DNA of 64,000 nt from Chitinophaga varians (GCF_012641275.1 NZ_JABAIA010000002.1:1364001-1428000); one strand, 5' to 3'; positions 34,712 through 43,992 are shown, counted from the first letter of the stretch. Notes: a model not told the origin generated them from the letters alone. Numbers and translations: made by a program.

Positions 34712-35533
34712 ATGAAAAAACAAATGTTCGCCGTAATTGCCTGTCTGGCCGCAGGTGTAATGATTTCTTCCTGTAACAAAAATGACAAGCAACAGGCGTC
34801 ACAACCCAACCCTGTTTCCAATGATGTGCTGGCGCAGATAAAGGCCAGTGGCTTCAGCACTGACAACGTACAAAAAACAGAAGACGGTTATCTCGTGGAA
34901 GGAGATATCCTGTTGACTGAACAGCAACTGCGGGAGAAAGTCGGTACTCCTACATTGCGCATTGCCAACGATGAACAGTACCGGACCAACAACCTGGTGT
35001 CTGCATTGCCGCGTGTGATCACGGTAAAAGTAACCGGTCTGGGAACCGCATTCATCGCGGGTACTGATACGGCTATTGCCCGTTACAACAGACTGGGCCT
35101 GCGTATTACTTTCCAGCGTATTACCAGCGGTACGCCTGACATTACCCTGCAGGGCTTCAACCAGGGCCCCAGCGGTGGTTACATCACCCTCGGTTCCTCC
35201 GGTTTCCCGAGCGGCGGTAACCCTTACCCTACTGTTAAAATGAACACCAACCAGTATGCCTATGGCTCCAATCCTAATGTGTTGTACGTAGGATCTGTGA
35301 TCCAGCATGAAATCGGCCATTGCATCGGTATGCGCCATACAGACTATATGAACCGTGCATACAGCTGCGGCGGTTCTGCTGTAAATGAAGGCGATGGCGG
35401 CGTTGGCGCGGTCCTGATCCCAGGTACGCCTTCAGGCCCGGATGCCAACTCCTGGATGCTGGCCTGCTCCAATGGTGGCAACCGTACCTTTAATGCCAAT
35501 GACATCATCGCATTAAATTACCTCTACCACTAA
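34712..35533 (+). CDS. HEIGH-type (M57-like) zinc metalloprotease lipoprotein, paralog 2
   Basis: A 273-aa lipoprotein with the same plan as paralog 1: lipobox ISSC, variable middle, and an intact HEIGHCIGMRH zinc site. From GSNPNVLYVG to the C-terminus it is identical in protein to paralog 1, but with many synonymous base changes. This indicates strong purifying selection after an old duplication rather than a recent copy. A 267-bp leader homologous to that of paralog 1 precedes it. No terminator hairpin is seen between the copies, so each probably has its own promoter with read-through possible. Confidence 0.85.
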   Translation: MKKQMFAVIACLAAGVMISSCNKNDKQQASQPNPVSNDVLAQIKASGFSTDNVQKTEDGYLVEGDILLTEQQLREKVGTPTLRIANDEQYRTNNLVSALPRVITVKVTGLGTAFIAGTDTAIARYNRLGLRITFQRITSGTPDITLQGFNQGPSGGYITLGSSGFPSGGNPYPTVKMNTNQYAYGSNPNVLYVGSVIQHEIGHCIGMRHTDYMNRAYSCGGSAVNEGDGGVGAVLIPGTPSGPDANSWMLACSNGGNRTFNANDIIALNYLYH

Positions 35534-35679
35534 TCAGGTAAATACTTTGGCGTGAGCCAATTGTTGAGAACACAGCGTAGATGTCTGAATAAGGCATCTG
35601 CGCTCTCATATGTCTGCTAAGAAAGAGCACTGAAAGACCCTATTTTTGTATGTAGCACCATGCCATCTGTTGTTTGTTG

Positions 35680-35712
35680 GTAGCATAGCCCGTCCCCCCT
35701 TGTAGCGTTACC
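35680..35712 (+). promoter_or_regulatory. Direct repeat with 22-bp spacing in the leader of paralog 3
   Basis: GTAGCATAGCC at 35680-35690 and GTAGCGTTACC at 35702-35712. The surrounding leader is more diverged than between copies 1 and 2, but the spacing is still exactly 22 bp. Confidence 0.35.
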
Positions 35713-35792
35713 CCGGCAGATAAGCATTGTTGTTCTGATGATCAGTTATTCAGATAGAAATATTTTTCTTTTAATAACCAAAATCTGAAGTG

Positions 35793-36605
35793 ATGAAAAA
35801 ACAAATGCTTGCCGTAATAACCTGTCTGGCCGCAGGTATCATGATTTCTTCCTGTGATAAAAGTGATAAACAACAGGACCCACAACCCAATCCTGTTTCT
35901 GATGAAGTGCTGGCGCAAATAAAAGCCCACGGCTTCAGTACAGATAATGTCCGGAAAACAAAAGACGGCTACCTGGTGGAAGGTGATATCCTGCTGACCC
36001 CTGATCAACTGAATGAGAAGCCCGGTGGAATTACCTTGCGTGTCGGCCAGGTGGAACAATACCGTTCCAGTTCACTGGTGACAGGCCTGCCCCGGGCTAT
36101 TATCGTAAAAGTGGTCGGCCTTCCGTCCGCATACATCGCAGGCGTTGATACGGCCCTTATGCGTTATAACAGGCTGAATCTGCGTCTCCACTTCCAGCTT
36201 GTTGTCAGCGGTACGCCTACGCTTACTATTCAGGGTTATAACCAGGCGCCTGTCAATGGCTACGTTAGTTACGGTTCTTCAGGTCTCCCTACAGGAGGCA
36301 ATCCTTTTCCTACTGTGCAGTTGAACTACAATGCTGCTGCCTACGGACCTACTCCCAATGTGCTGTATATAGCCTCAGAGATCCAGCACTACATCGGCCA
36401 CTGCATAGGTATGCACCACACCGATTTCATGGACCGTTCCTTTAGCTGCGGAGGCACTCCCGTCCGTGAAGATGTTAACGCTATATGGATTCCCGGCACA
36501 CCAATGGGTCCTGATCCCAATTCCTGGATGCTGGCCTGCTCCAATGGCATCGCCCGTAACTTTAATGCCAATGATATCATAGCCTTAAATGCCCTTTACC
36601 ATTAG
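35793..36605 (+). CDS. Metalloprotease-like lipoprotein, paralog 3, catalytic Glu lost
   Basis: A 270-aa homologue of the two preceding genes with lipobox ISSC and the same C-terminal cysteine pattern. The zinc motif reads HYIGHCIGMHH (199-209): the catalytic glutamate is replaced by Tyr200 while all three zinc-binding histidines stay. It should bind zinc but not hydrolyse peptides, so it may be an inhibitor, receptor or decoy. The frame is open, with no frameshift. The ATG at 35793 is used to match the paralogs; a GTG precedes it by 3 bp. Convergent with the LytS-like kinase gene. Confidence 0.83.
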   Translation: MKKQMLAVITCLAAGIMISSCDKSDKQQDPQPNPVSDEVLAQIKAHGFSTDNVRKTKDGYLVEGDILLTPDQLNEKPGGITLRVGQVEQYRSSSLVTGLPRAIIVKVVGLPSAYIAGVDTALMRYNRLNLRLHFQLVVSGTPTLTIQGYNQAPVNGYVSYGSSGLPTGGNPFPTVQLNYNAAAYGPTPNVLYIASEIQHYIGHCIGMHHTDFMDRSFSCGGTPVREDVNAIWIPGTPMGPDPNSWMLACSNGIARNFNANDIIALNALYH

Positions 36606-36664
36606 TTTATTTGGTTATTTAGCTATTGCCCTTCGGCGAAATATCAAAATAACCAAATAACTAA
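36604..36664. repeat. Short periodic-arm inverted repeat, copy 5 (octad type)
   Basis: TTATTTGGTTATTT (36607-36620) pairs perfectly with 36647-36660 around a 26-nt core. The flanks include the stop codons of both convergent genes. The arms show an 8-bp period. Confidence 0.65.
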
Positions 36665-37440
36665 ATAATATCCAGCGAGAGCTTCACCACCTGCACACCG
36701 TTGTCTTCCCGTATCTGCAGCTGATGCCGGTGCGGGTACAACTGTTGCAGCCGCTCCCGCGCGTGGCGTATGTCCGCTGCTGCCGGGCCGTCATCCATCG
36801 TTACCGGAAAATGCCGGTTGCTGCAATAGAAGCGGATACATTTGTCAGTAGCCTGCAAATGCACGACAATATCGGAAGCCTCCTGCGTGCTGACGCCGCG
36901 CTGGAAAGCATTTTCAAGGAACGGCAATAACAGCATGGGCGCTATACATTTAATGCCCGGGTTGCCGGACACCGAAAATTTCACCTTCGTTCGGGAGGTA
37001 AGCCGCAGCTGTTGCAGGTCGATATAATCGTGTATACATTCTATTTCCCGCTGCAACAGTACATAATCATGACCGGTATCGGTAGTAACGTACCGCATCA
37101 TATTCGATAACTTCAGAATACTGGCGGCCGTATACTCATGGTGGGACATCGCCAGCGAATAGATATTGTTGAGCGTATTAAAAAGAAAGTGCGGCTGTAA
37201 CTGCGACTTCAGGAAAGACAATTCCGCAGCCGCTTTGAGCGCCTTGCTATGCAGCGCCTGCTCTGATAACCGCCAGCGGTGGCAGGTGACTTCAATGGCC
37301 AGGCTTAATACCAATGACAGTACCACCGCCAGCACATGATTGTACCAGTATTGCCCCCGAACAAAAAGCAACGGAAGGCTCATGCATATCGCCCAACCGG
37401 TGATATGCAGCATTATGACCATCAATTTTGACCGGAACAT
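36661..37440 (-). CDS. LytS/YehU-type histidine kinase, degenerate ATP lid
   Basis: A 259-aa membrane kinase of the His_kinase (PF06580) type. Two membrane segments (about 6-26 and 33-50) instead of the usual four or more are followed by LKSQLQPHFLFNTLNNIYS with the phospho-acceptor His (about residue 83). The N-box is PFLENAFQRG. The region that normally reads GxGLxN is replaced by GPAAADIRHARERL, so the glycine-rich lid is missing and ATP use may be impaired. No LytTR response regulator lies next to it. The upstream TTG start at 37479 is less likely than the ATG at 37440. Its role may relate to the neighbouring protease genes, but this is inference. Confidence 0.82.
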   Translation of the reverse strand: MFRSKLMVIMLHITGWAICMSLPLLFVRGQYWYNHVLAVVLSLVLSLAIEVTCHRWRLSEQALHSKALKAAAELSFLKSQLQPHFLFNTLNNIYSLAMSHHEYTAASILKLSNMMRYVTTDTGHDYVLLQREIECIHDYIDLQQLRLTSRTKVKFSVSGNPGIKCIAPMLLLPFLENAFQRGVSTQEASDIVVHLQATDKCIRFYCSNRHFPVTMDDGPAAADIRHARERLQQLYPHRHQLQIREDNGVQVVKLSLDII

Positions 37441-37611
37441 GCTCAACAGATATTCGGAATTGGCTCCAATATGCGCCAATTTCGCTGCTTGACGCGCGAC
37501 ATCTCTGTCAATACCGCCTTTGTGTCGATGAATCCGCAGAAACGCAGGTTTATCCTTTCCCGCCTGCCCGAATTGTAGTAAATTGCCGGTTCTATAAAAA
37601 GAATATCAGAT

Positions 37612-39780
37612 ATGTTGCAACGAATCGTGAAGCCGCTGATGATGGCAGTACTCCTGCTGTTCGCTCAGCTGACTTATGCCACGGAGGGGATGTGGTTACC
37701 TCAACTGCTGTCCGGCCTCAATGAGAAAGAGATGAAAGGGATGGGAATGAAAATCACTGCGTCCGATATTTATAATATCAACAAGGGGAGCCTGAAAGAT
37801 GCTATCGTTAGCTTCGGCGGCTTCTGCACGGCAGAGGTGATCTCTTCTCAGGGACTGATCCTGACTAACCACCACTGTGGTTATGAATCCATCCAGAAAC
37901 ACTCTTCTCTGCAAAACAACTTTCTGGAAAAAGGTTTCTGGGCTAAAACAGCCACGGAAGAACTGCCTAATCCGGGCCTCTTCGTTACTTTCATCGTTCG
38001 TATAGATGACGTGACCAAAGCCGCCCTGCAGGACGTTAAACCGGGCATGAGCGAACGCGAGCGCCAGTCGGCCATCGACAAGCGCCTGCACGAAATCCGC
38101 CAGAACACCCGTAAGGAATCCTGGCAGGAAACCATGATCAAACCTTTTTATGAAGGCAACCAGTACTTCCTGTTTGTAACAGAAACGTTCAACGATGTAC
38201 GCCTGGTAGGCGCGCCGCCTTCTGCTATCGGTAAATTCGGCTCCGATACCGACAACTGGGTATGGCCCCGTCATACCGGCGACTTCTCCATGTTCCGCAT
38301 TTATGCCGGCAAAGACGGCCGCCCTGCACCTTATTCCCTGGACAACGTGCCGCTGTCACCCAAATACTTCCTGCCCGTGTCCCTGAAAGGCGTAAAACAA
38401 AACGACTTTACCATGGTGCTCGGTTTTCCCGGCCGTACCAACGAATACCTGCCCTCCGAAGCGGTAAAACTGACCGTGGAAGCGCTCGACCCTGCTAAAG
38501 TAGGTATGCGCGACGCTGCCCTGGAAGTGATCGATGGCTACATGCGCAAGGATGAACAGATCAAAATCCAGTACGCTGCCAAATATGCCAATACCGCCAA
38601 CGCCTGGAAAAAATGGAAGGGCGAGATGCTGGGCGTTAAACAAACACATGGCATCCAGAAAAAAGAACAATACGAGATCACCTATAACGAACTGCTGAAC
38701 ACGGCCGGCCCTGAGCTGAAAGTGCAGTACAGCGGTGTATTGGACTCACTGAATGAAATGTACCGCCGCATACGTCCTTACGCCCAAACCCGCGACTACT
38801 ACAGCGAACTGGTAAGAAACGTGGAGCTGTTCACCGCAGGCGACCGCCTCATCAGCTTCCTCGGTGAAGTGCGCGACAAAGGGGAGGGCCAGTATGAAAC
38901 ACTGCGCCAGCAATTCCTGGAGTCCATGCAGCCGTTCTATAAAAACTACAACGCACAGGTAGACCACGATGTAAGCGTGAGACTGCTGGAGATATATGCG
39001 AAAGGTGTACCCAAGCAGTATGCCGGAACAGAATACGCGCAGATATGCGCGGAAAGCAACAACGACAGCCGTACGCTGGCTGACAAAATCTATGCAGGGT
39101 CAGCGCTCACTTCACCGGAGAAACTCAAAGCGTTTGTGCAACAGCCCTATAACGCTGTAGTAGCCCAGATGTGGAAAGACCCGGGAACCCGCCTCATCAT
39201 GGCCATGCGCAAAGGCTTTGTGGACAATGTCAGCAAACCGGTCAACGATCTGCAAAACAGCATCAACAACCTCCAGCGTACCTATATGCAGGCACAGATG
39301 GATGTAATGGCAGGAAAAAAACGCTTTTATCCTGACGCCAACAGCACGCTGCGCGTTACCTACGGCAAAGTGGACGGGTACAATCCCCGAGATGCCATCC
39401 ACTACGACTTCTACACCTACCTCGACGGGGTAATGGAAAAGTACGTGCCGGGCGATTATGAATTTGACGTGCCGGCTAAACTGATTGAGCTGTATAAAAA
39501 CAAGGACTATGGCCGTTATGGCGTGAATGGCAAAATGCCGGTATGTTTTATTGCCAGCAACCATACTACCGGCGGTAATTCCGGAAGCCCTGCGCTGGAT
39601 GCCAATGGCCACCTGATCGGGCTCAACTTTGACCGTACCTGGGAAGGCACCATGAGCGATATCAACTATGACCCGTCTATCTGCCGCAATATCATGGTGG
39701 ATATCCGGTACGTGCTGTTTATCGTTGATAAATTTGCCGGTTGCACGCGCCTGGTAGATGAAATGAAACTGGTGAAGTAA
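37612..39780 (+). CDS. S46 family dipeptidyl-peptidase (DPP7/DPP11-like)
   Basis: A 722-aa periplasmic exopeptidase that removes dipeptides from peptide N-termini so that amino acids can be taken up. It has a signal peptide (1-24), catalytic His in TNHHCGY (87/88), Asp in the SDTDNWVWPRHTGDF block (about 222), and Ser657 in TGGNSGSPALD. Length fits DPP7/DPP11. Whether it prefers hydrophobic or acidic residues depends on one pocket residue that I could not align safely. It is divergent from the LytS-like kinase and near other protease genes. A strong terminator follows. Confidence 0.94.
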   Translation: MLQRIVKPLMMAVLLLFAQLTYATEGMWLPQLLSGLNEKEMKGMGMKITASDIYNINKGSLKDAIVSFGGFCTAEVISSQGLILTNHHCGYESIQKHSSLQNNFLEKGFWAKTATEELPNPGLFVTFIVRIDDVTKAALQDVKPGMSERERQSAIDKRLHEIRQNTRKESWQETMIKPFYEGNQYFLFVTETFNDVRLVGAPPSAIGKFGSDTDNWVWPRHTGDFSMFRIYAGKDGRPAPYSLDNVPLSPKYFLPVSLKGVKQNDFTMVLGFPGRTNEYLPSEAVKLTVEALDPAKVGMRDAALEVIDGYMRKDEQIKIQYAAKYANTANAWKKWKGEMLGVKQTHGIQKKEQYEITYNELLNTAGPELKVQYSGVLDSLNEMYRRIRPYAQTRDYYSELVRNVELFTAGDRLISFLGEVRDKGEGQYETLRQQFLESMQPFYKNYNAQVDHDVSVRLLEIYAKGVPKQYAGTEYAQICAESNNDSRTLADKIYAGSALTSPEKLKAFVQQPYNAVVAQMWKDPGTRLIMAMRKGFVDNVSKPVNDLQNSINNLQRTYMQAQMDVMAGKKRFYPDANSTLRVTYGKVDGYNPRDAIHYDFYTYLDGVMEKYVPGDYEFDVPAKLIELYKNKDYGRYGVNGKMPVCFIASNHTTGGNSGSPALDANGHLIGLNFDRTWEGTMSDINYDPSICRNIMVDIRYVLFIVDKFAGCTRLVDEMKLVK

Positions 39781-39796
39781 TATCACCTTTACCCAT

Positions 39797-39840
39797 AAAA
39801 AAATCCCGCATTGTGACGAACAATGCGGGATTTTTTTTAT
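39797..39840. terminator. Bidirectional terminator after the S46 peptidase
   Basis: A stem AAATCCCGCATTG with its complement around a 7-nt loop, with long A- and T-runs, between convergent genes. Confidence 0.93.
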
Positions 39841-39849
39841 CTGACAGGT

Positions 39850-40737
39850 CTATAACTTACACTCATATACGATGGAACTGCATTGGTCCACCGTTTTCAG
39901 GCCCTTGCGGTAGGAGCGGAAACCATGGAAGAAACCTGCGAACAGGCGGCTTTTACCGGTTTTGTATTTCTCGCTCAACAGGCTCACATAAAAGCCATCA
40001 AATACCATCGGGTGTTTTTTGATCAGTTTGATCTGATGCTGTTGCAACAGCCGTTCCATGGAAGCAGGGGAGAAGTGGTAGAGGTGACGGGGCACATCGT
40101 AGGCGGCCCAGTATTCCCCGTAGTGGTCTGCATCGGAAGAGGTGTAGTTAGGCACCGCTATCAGCAGGGCGCCACCCGGCTTCAACAGCTCACGGATACG
40201 GTCCAGGTAGGCATGCAGCTCGTGTACATGCTCCAGCACATGCCACATGGTGATGGCGTCATATTGTTGCGCGGGCAATTTAAAAAGCTCGTCAATCGGA
40301 AGCGGATCTATGTTGTAAAGCGTTTTGGCATTGTGACGGGCGTTTTCATCCGGCTCCAGGCCGGTAACAGTCCATCCGCCAACCTGCATATAGTGCAGGA
40401 ATGCGCCGGTACCACAACCAATGTCCAGCAGGTTGCCCTGCTTCATGCCTGCGGCGTTGCGTACCCAGTTCTGTTTGGAGCGCAACGTGATTTTACGCAC
40501 GCTGTGGTATAAACGATTGATCAGCCCCTGTTTGGTTTCTGAATGCGAGATATATTCCTGCGACTGGTAATACCGGCCTATATGCTGGCTGTCAGGCACG
40601 TTTTGGGTAAAACGGCCGCCACAACCTCCGCAATGGAATATGGGAAATGTTTCTTTGGATACAGTATAATCTTTAGCGGTAAGTGCTTCATGGATTTGCG
40701 AAGAACCACAAAGCGGACAGCTATGGTAATAAATCAA
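39850..40737 (-). CDS. Class I SAM-dependent methyltransferase with zinc-ribbon N-terminus
   Basis: A 295-aa protein. The N-terminus has two cysteine pairs (CPLC at 7-10, CGGC at 36-39), as in the zinc-finger-plus-methyltransferase group. The SAM site is NLLDIGCGTGAFLHYM (about 102-117), followed by LEPDENA and MWHVLEHVHE. The C-terminal region continues to 295 without further domains. The substrate is unknown; such proteins often act in cell-surface sugar or lipid modification. Monocistronic, minus strand. Confidence 0.88.
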   Translation of the reverse strand: MIYYHSCPLCGSSQIHEALTAKDYTVSKETFPIFHCGGCGGRFTQNVPDSQHIGRYYQSQEYISHSETKQGLINRLYHSVRKITLRSKQNWVRNAAGMKQGNLLDIGCGTGAFLHYMQVGGWTVTGLEPDENARHNAKTLYNIDPLPIDELFKLPAQQYDAITMWHVLEHVHELHAYLDRIRELLKPGGALLIAVPNYTSSDADHYGEYWAAYDVPRHLYHFSPASMERLLQQHQIKLIKKHPMVFDGFYVSLLSEKYKTGKSRLFAGFFHGFRSYRKGLKTVDQCSSIVYECKL

Positions 40738-40774
40738 GTTCTAGTTTTTTAGGCCCCAAAAATAAATATCTTAA

Positions 40775-40890
40775 ATCAATTACAAATTACGAATTAGGAA
40801 TTACGAATTGAGGGCTTTCTAATGGAGCAATTACTTAGTAACCTTTTCATGAGCGGACCCTTAATTCGTAATTCGTAATTCGTAATTGAT
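40775..40890. repeat. Periodic-arm long inverted repeat, copy 6 (ATTACGA type)
   Basis: The left arm (40775-40810) and right arm (40860-40890) are inverted copies of 7-bp AATTACG units; one unit in the left arm reads AATTAGG. The right end touches the stop codon of the mutase gene. The core is about 50 bp. Confidence 0.75.
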
Positions 40891-42440
40891 TACGCTTTAT
40901 ATTCTCCCCATACCTGGCGGAGCGCGTCCGCAATTTCTCCGAGGGTGCAGTAGTGCTCTACTGCGGTTACTACGAGTGGCATCAGGTTTTCGGTGGTTTG
41001 TGCGGCTTCACGGATACGTTGAAGGCATTGAGCGGCGGCTTCATTATCACGGCGGGCACGCAGTGCCTGCAGGCGGTCCGACTGCATCTGGCGGATACTG
41101 TCGTCAATACGGAATACTTCCGGCGGTTGATTATCAGCTGCCACAAATTTGTTGACACCCACAATTATTTTCTCGTTGTTTTCTACCTGTTGTTGATATT
41201 GATAGGCGCTTCGCGCGATCTCATCCTGCACGAAACCTTGTTCGATGGCGCTGACAGCGCCGCCCATGGCGTCTATTTTATGGATAAGGTCCCAGGCTTT
41301 GCTTTCCACTTCGTTGGTCAGCGCTTCCACATAATAGGAGCCTGCCAGGGGATCTACCGTGTCCGCCACGCCGCTTTCGTAACCGATGATCTGTTGGGTG
41401 CGCAGCGCGATGCGGGCAGCTTCTTCCGTAGGAAGGGAGAGGGCTTCATCGTATCCGTTGGTATGCAGAGACTGTGTGCCGCCCATGGTGGCGGCCAGTG
41501 TTTGCACAGCTACGCGCACAATGTTGTTGTGCGGTTGTTGTGCGGTGAGGGTGCTGCCGCCTGTCTGCGTATGGAAACGCAGCATCTGTGCCTTGGGATC
41601 AGTGGCGCCCAGCTCTTTGGTGATGTTGGCCCACATCCGGCGCGCAGCGCGGAATTTGGCCACTTCTTCGAAGAGGTGGTTGTGAGCATTAAAAAAGAAG
41701 GAAAGCCTTTTGGCAAATACGTTGATGTCGAGTCCCTTCTCCAATGCGGCTTTCAGATAGGCCTTACCGTTAGAAAGGGTAAAGGCCAGCTCCTGTACGG
41801 CGTTGGCGCCGGCCTCCCGGATATGATAACCGGAAATGGAGATGGTGTTCCACTTGGGCACTTCCCGGCTGCAATAGTCGAATATATCGGTAATGAGGCG
41901 CATGGAAGGTTTGGGCGGGTAAATGAAAGTGCCGCGTGCGGCATATTCTTTCAGGATATCATTCTGGATGGTGCCGGAAATCTTTTTCAGGTCGGCACCC
42001 TGTTTTTTGGCAAGGGCGATGTACAGCGCCAGCAGGATAAACCCGGTGGCATTGATGGTCATGGAAGTGGAGATCTGTTCCAGTGAAATGCCTTTGAAAA
42101 GGATCTCCATGTCATCGAGGGAATCAATGGCCACGCCTACTTTACCAACTTCGCCTTCAGACATGGCGTGGTCTGAGTCGTACCCGATCTGGGTGGGAAG
42201 GTCAAATGCCACACTGAGGCCCATCACACCCTGGCTCAGCAGGTAGTGGTATCTTTTGTTGGATTCTTCCGCGGTGCTGAAACCGGCATACTGCCGCATG
42301 GTCCACAGTTTATCGCGGTACATAGTGGCATGGATGCCACGTGTGAACGGGAAAACGCCAGGCTGTTCGTTCATCGGTACCGGCTGGGTGTACAGCGGGT
42401 CAATGGTAATACCGGAGTCGGTTTGAATGATCTTTTCCAT
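40890..42440 (-). CDS. Methylmalonyl-CoA mutase family, catalytic (large) subunit without B12 domain
   Basis: A 516-aa TIM-barrel mutase subunit that rearranges a branched acyl-CoA to the linear isomer with adenosylcobalamin. Typical blocks are [66 protein letters not shown], and [15 protein letters not shown]. The Tyr in RQYAGFS and the Arg after KEYAA fit methylmalonyl-CoA rather than isobutyryl-CoA specificity, from memory of the two groups. It stops before the cobalamin-binding domain, which must come from a separate small subunit; none is in this window. Confidence 0.9.
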   Translation of the reverse strand: MEKIIQTDSGITIDPLYTQPVPMNEQPGVFPFTRGIHATMYRDKLWTMRQYAGFSTAEESNKRYHYLLSQGVMGLSVAFDLPTQIGYDSDHAMSEGEVGKVGVAIDSLDDMEILFKGISLEQISTSMTINATGFILLALYIALAKKQGADLKKISGTIQNDILKEYAARGTFIYPPKPSMRLITDIFDYCSREVPKWNTISISGYHIREAGANAVQELAFTLSNGKAYLKAALEKGLDINVFAKRLSFFFNAHNHLFEEVAKFRAARRMWANITKELGATDPKAQMLRFHTQTGGSTLTAQQPHNNIVRVAVQTLAATMGGTQSLHTNGYDEALSLPTEEAARIALRTQQIIGYESGVADTVDPLAGSYYVEALTNEVESKAWDLIHKIDAMGGAVSAIEQGFVQDEIARSAYQYQQQVENNEKIIVGVNKFVAADNQPPEVFRIDDSIRQMQSDRLQALRARRDNEAAAQCLQRIREAAQTTENLMPLVVTAVEHYCTLGEIADALRQVWGEYKA

Positions 42441-42534
42441 GATAGTTGTAACTAGCGTTGCAATGTTACATAATTATTATGGTACTTCGCCGCCGGGAAA
42501 AATATTGATATTTGCAGGAAAGTCAGGCTTTGTT

Positions 42535-43440
42535 ATGATCATCTGGTTGCTACTATGTATTACCCTCGCGTTGGCGCTTTACAGCCTCTGGTTGTTGTAC
42601 CGGGCCGGTCACCGGCCGCTGTCACGTTCTTATGCGACGTTGCTGCTCGGGCTGTCGCTGGGAGTGTTCCTCTACCTCTATGGCACCTGGGTATACCTGT
42701 CAATTTACAGTAAGTATGTTTTCGGCGCACTGCTGGCACTGTTCGTCATGTTGCTGCCCTTTGGGCGCAAGCGCAATACCGCAGTACTGCCCGCCTGGAA
42801 AAGAAACGCTAACCTGGCGCTGACAGGAGTGCTCCTGCTGGCAACACTGTTATATTTTACCGGAACGACCGGCACGCCGCGCACCGTGAAGCTGGCATTC
42901 CCCCTGAAATCAGGCCGTTACTTTGTGCTGCAGGGAGGCAAAGGACTGCCGACCAATGTGTTTCATTTCAGCCTCCGCGGGGCCATCTATGCGATGGACA
43001 TTGTGAAGCTGGACAGCCGCGGCTGCCGTGCGGCCAGCGTCTTCTCCCGTAAGCTGGACGACTACTGGATTTTTAATGATACGGTATATGCTCCCTGTGA
43101 TGGTATAGTACGCAGGGCCTATGGCGATAACCCCGACAATATCCCTCCCAATATGGACAGAGGCCCGAAGAACACCAACCAGGTGCTGCTGGAAGGGGCC
43201 GACTGCTATTTCTTTGCCGGTCATCTGAAAATGAACAGTGTGGTGGTACAAGAAGGGCAATACGTAAAACAAGGGCAGGCGCTGGGATGTGTGGGCAACT
43301 CCGGCTTTAGCACGGAGCCACACCTGCATATCCAGGCACATGCCCGTCAGGCTGGCGTTCCCTGGTACAAGGCGCCGCCGCTTTACATGTTGTTTGATGG
43401 AAAAGGATACCTGCTGAATGAAGTGATCAGCTCAAAATAA
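42535..43440 (+). CDS. Membrane-anchored M23 family metallopeptidase
   Basis: A 301-aa protein with three N-terminal membrane segments (about 2-22, 33-55 and 58-72, plus a fourth hydrophobic stretch near 92-108), then a LytM/M23 domain. It shows ALRGAIYAMD-like metal ligands (His in FHFSLRG, Asp in AMDIVK) and the conserved STEPHLHIQAH (HxH). M23 enzymes cut peptidoglycan cross-links. An in-frame start at 42427 overlaps the divergent mutase gene, so the ATG at 42535 is used; it also lies 20 bp after a GATATTTG -7-like box (42507-42514). It is convergent with, and immediately adjoining, the next minus-strand gene. Confidence 0.85.
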   Translation: MIIWLLLCITLALALYSLWLLYRAGHRPLSRSYATLLLGLSLGVFLYLYGTWVYLSIYSKYVFGALLALFVMLLPFGRKRNTAVLPAWKRNANLALTGVLLLATLLYFTGTTGTPRTVKLAFPLKSGRYFVLQGGKGLPTNVFHFSLRGAIYAMDIVKLDSRGCRAASVFSRKLDDYWIFNDTVYAPCDGIVRRAYGDNPDNIPPNMDRGPKNTNQVLLEGADCYFFAGHLKMNSVVVQEGQYVKQGQALGCVGNSGFSTEPHLHIQAHARQAGVPWYKAPPLYMLFDGKGYLLNEVISSK

Positions 43441-43962
43441 TTAGCGCATCAGCCTTTTGGCCTCTGCATTGATGATCTGCGCTGTCAGCTCGGCAGGAGA
43501 TTCGCCTGCCTGCAGGAACACTTCCAGCAGTTGACGGTTAAGTTCCAGTGCCGGCGCGTCCTGTGGCAGTTGCATCGCTATCTGGTTAATAACGGAAATA
43601 GTCTGTTCTTTCAGTGTTTTCACTGCCTCCCAGGTCATGGCTGAGACATAGATCTGTTGGGTGATATTGTGCTCGTACTCGGCTTTAATGCTCTGTACCA
43701 TGGAAATCTGCATGTCTACCGCGGTGAGGCCGGGCTGATAAATGCGGCCTATCAGGCTCTGGGGAGTGATGCGGTCCACATACAACGCCAGTCTTTCATA
43801 GGCTTGCAGCTGTAAAGGCAGCACAGCAGGATTTACCGTCTGCGGCTGGGCTTCCGGTGCAGGCGCCCCGGTTTTCTTTTTAAACATATCACGGACGGTC
43901 ATATACAGAATGGCAATTACGCCAATCGCCAGCGCCACATACAAGAGCTGTTGGGAATTCAT
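43441..43962 (-). CDS. Conserved single-pass membrane protein, function unknown
   Basis: A 173-aa protein with one N-terminal membrane segment (LLYVALAIGVIAILYMTV, 6-23), a short Pro/Ala linker, then a helical cytoplasmic domain (50-173, PLQLQAYERLALYVDRI, then ITQQIYVSAMTWEAVKTLKE). I recall similar Bacteroidota proteins with no assigned function. A minus-strand TATATTTG box (43985-43992) lies 23 bp upstream. Its stop directly abuts that of the M23 gene. Confidence 0.7.
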   Translation of the reverse strand: MNSQQLLYVALAIGVIAILYMTVRDMFKKKTGAPAPEAQPQTVNPAVLPLQLQAYERLALYVDRITPQSLIGRIYQPGLTAVDMQISMVQSIKAEYEHNITQQIYVSAMTWEAVKTLKEQTISVINQIAMQLPQDAPALELNRQLLEVFLQAGESPAELTAQIINAEAKRLMR

Positions 43963-43984
43963 CTTATCGGAACGTTTTGAACCG

Positions 43985-43992
43985 CAAATATA
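43985..43992 (-). promoter_or_regulatory. -7 promoter element of the gene at 43441-43962
   Basis: On the minus strand, TATATTTG fits TAnnTTTG. The expected -33 region lies inside the adjacent inverted repeat and shows no TTTG. Confidence 0.45.

Noticed and set aside
30278..39780. The protease-rich stretch as a single operon or pathogenicity-type island
   Set aside because: The genes lie on both strands with separate terminators and leaders; only the three metalloprotease paralogs clearly belong together.
40953..42086. 377-codon open frame antisense to the mutase
   Set aside because: No family feature; lies entirely within a certain gene.
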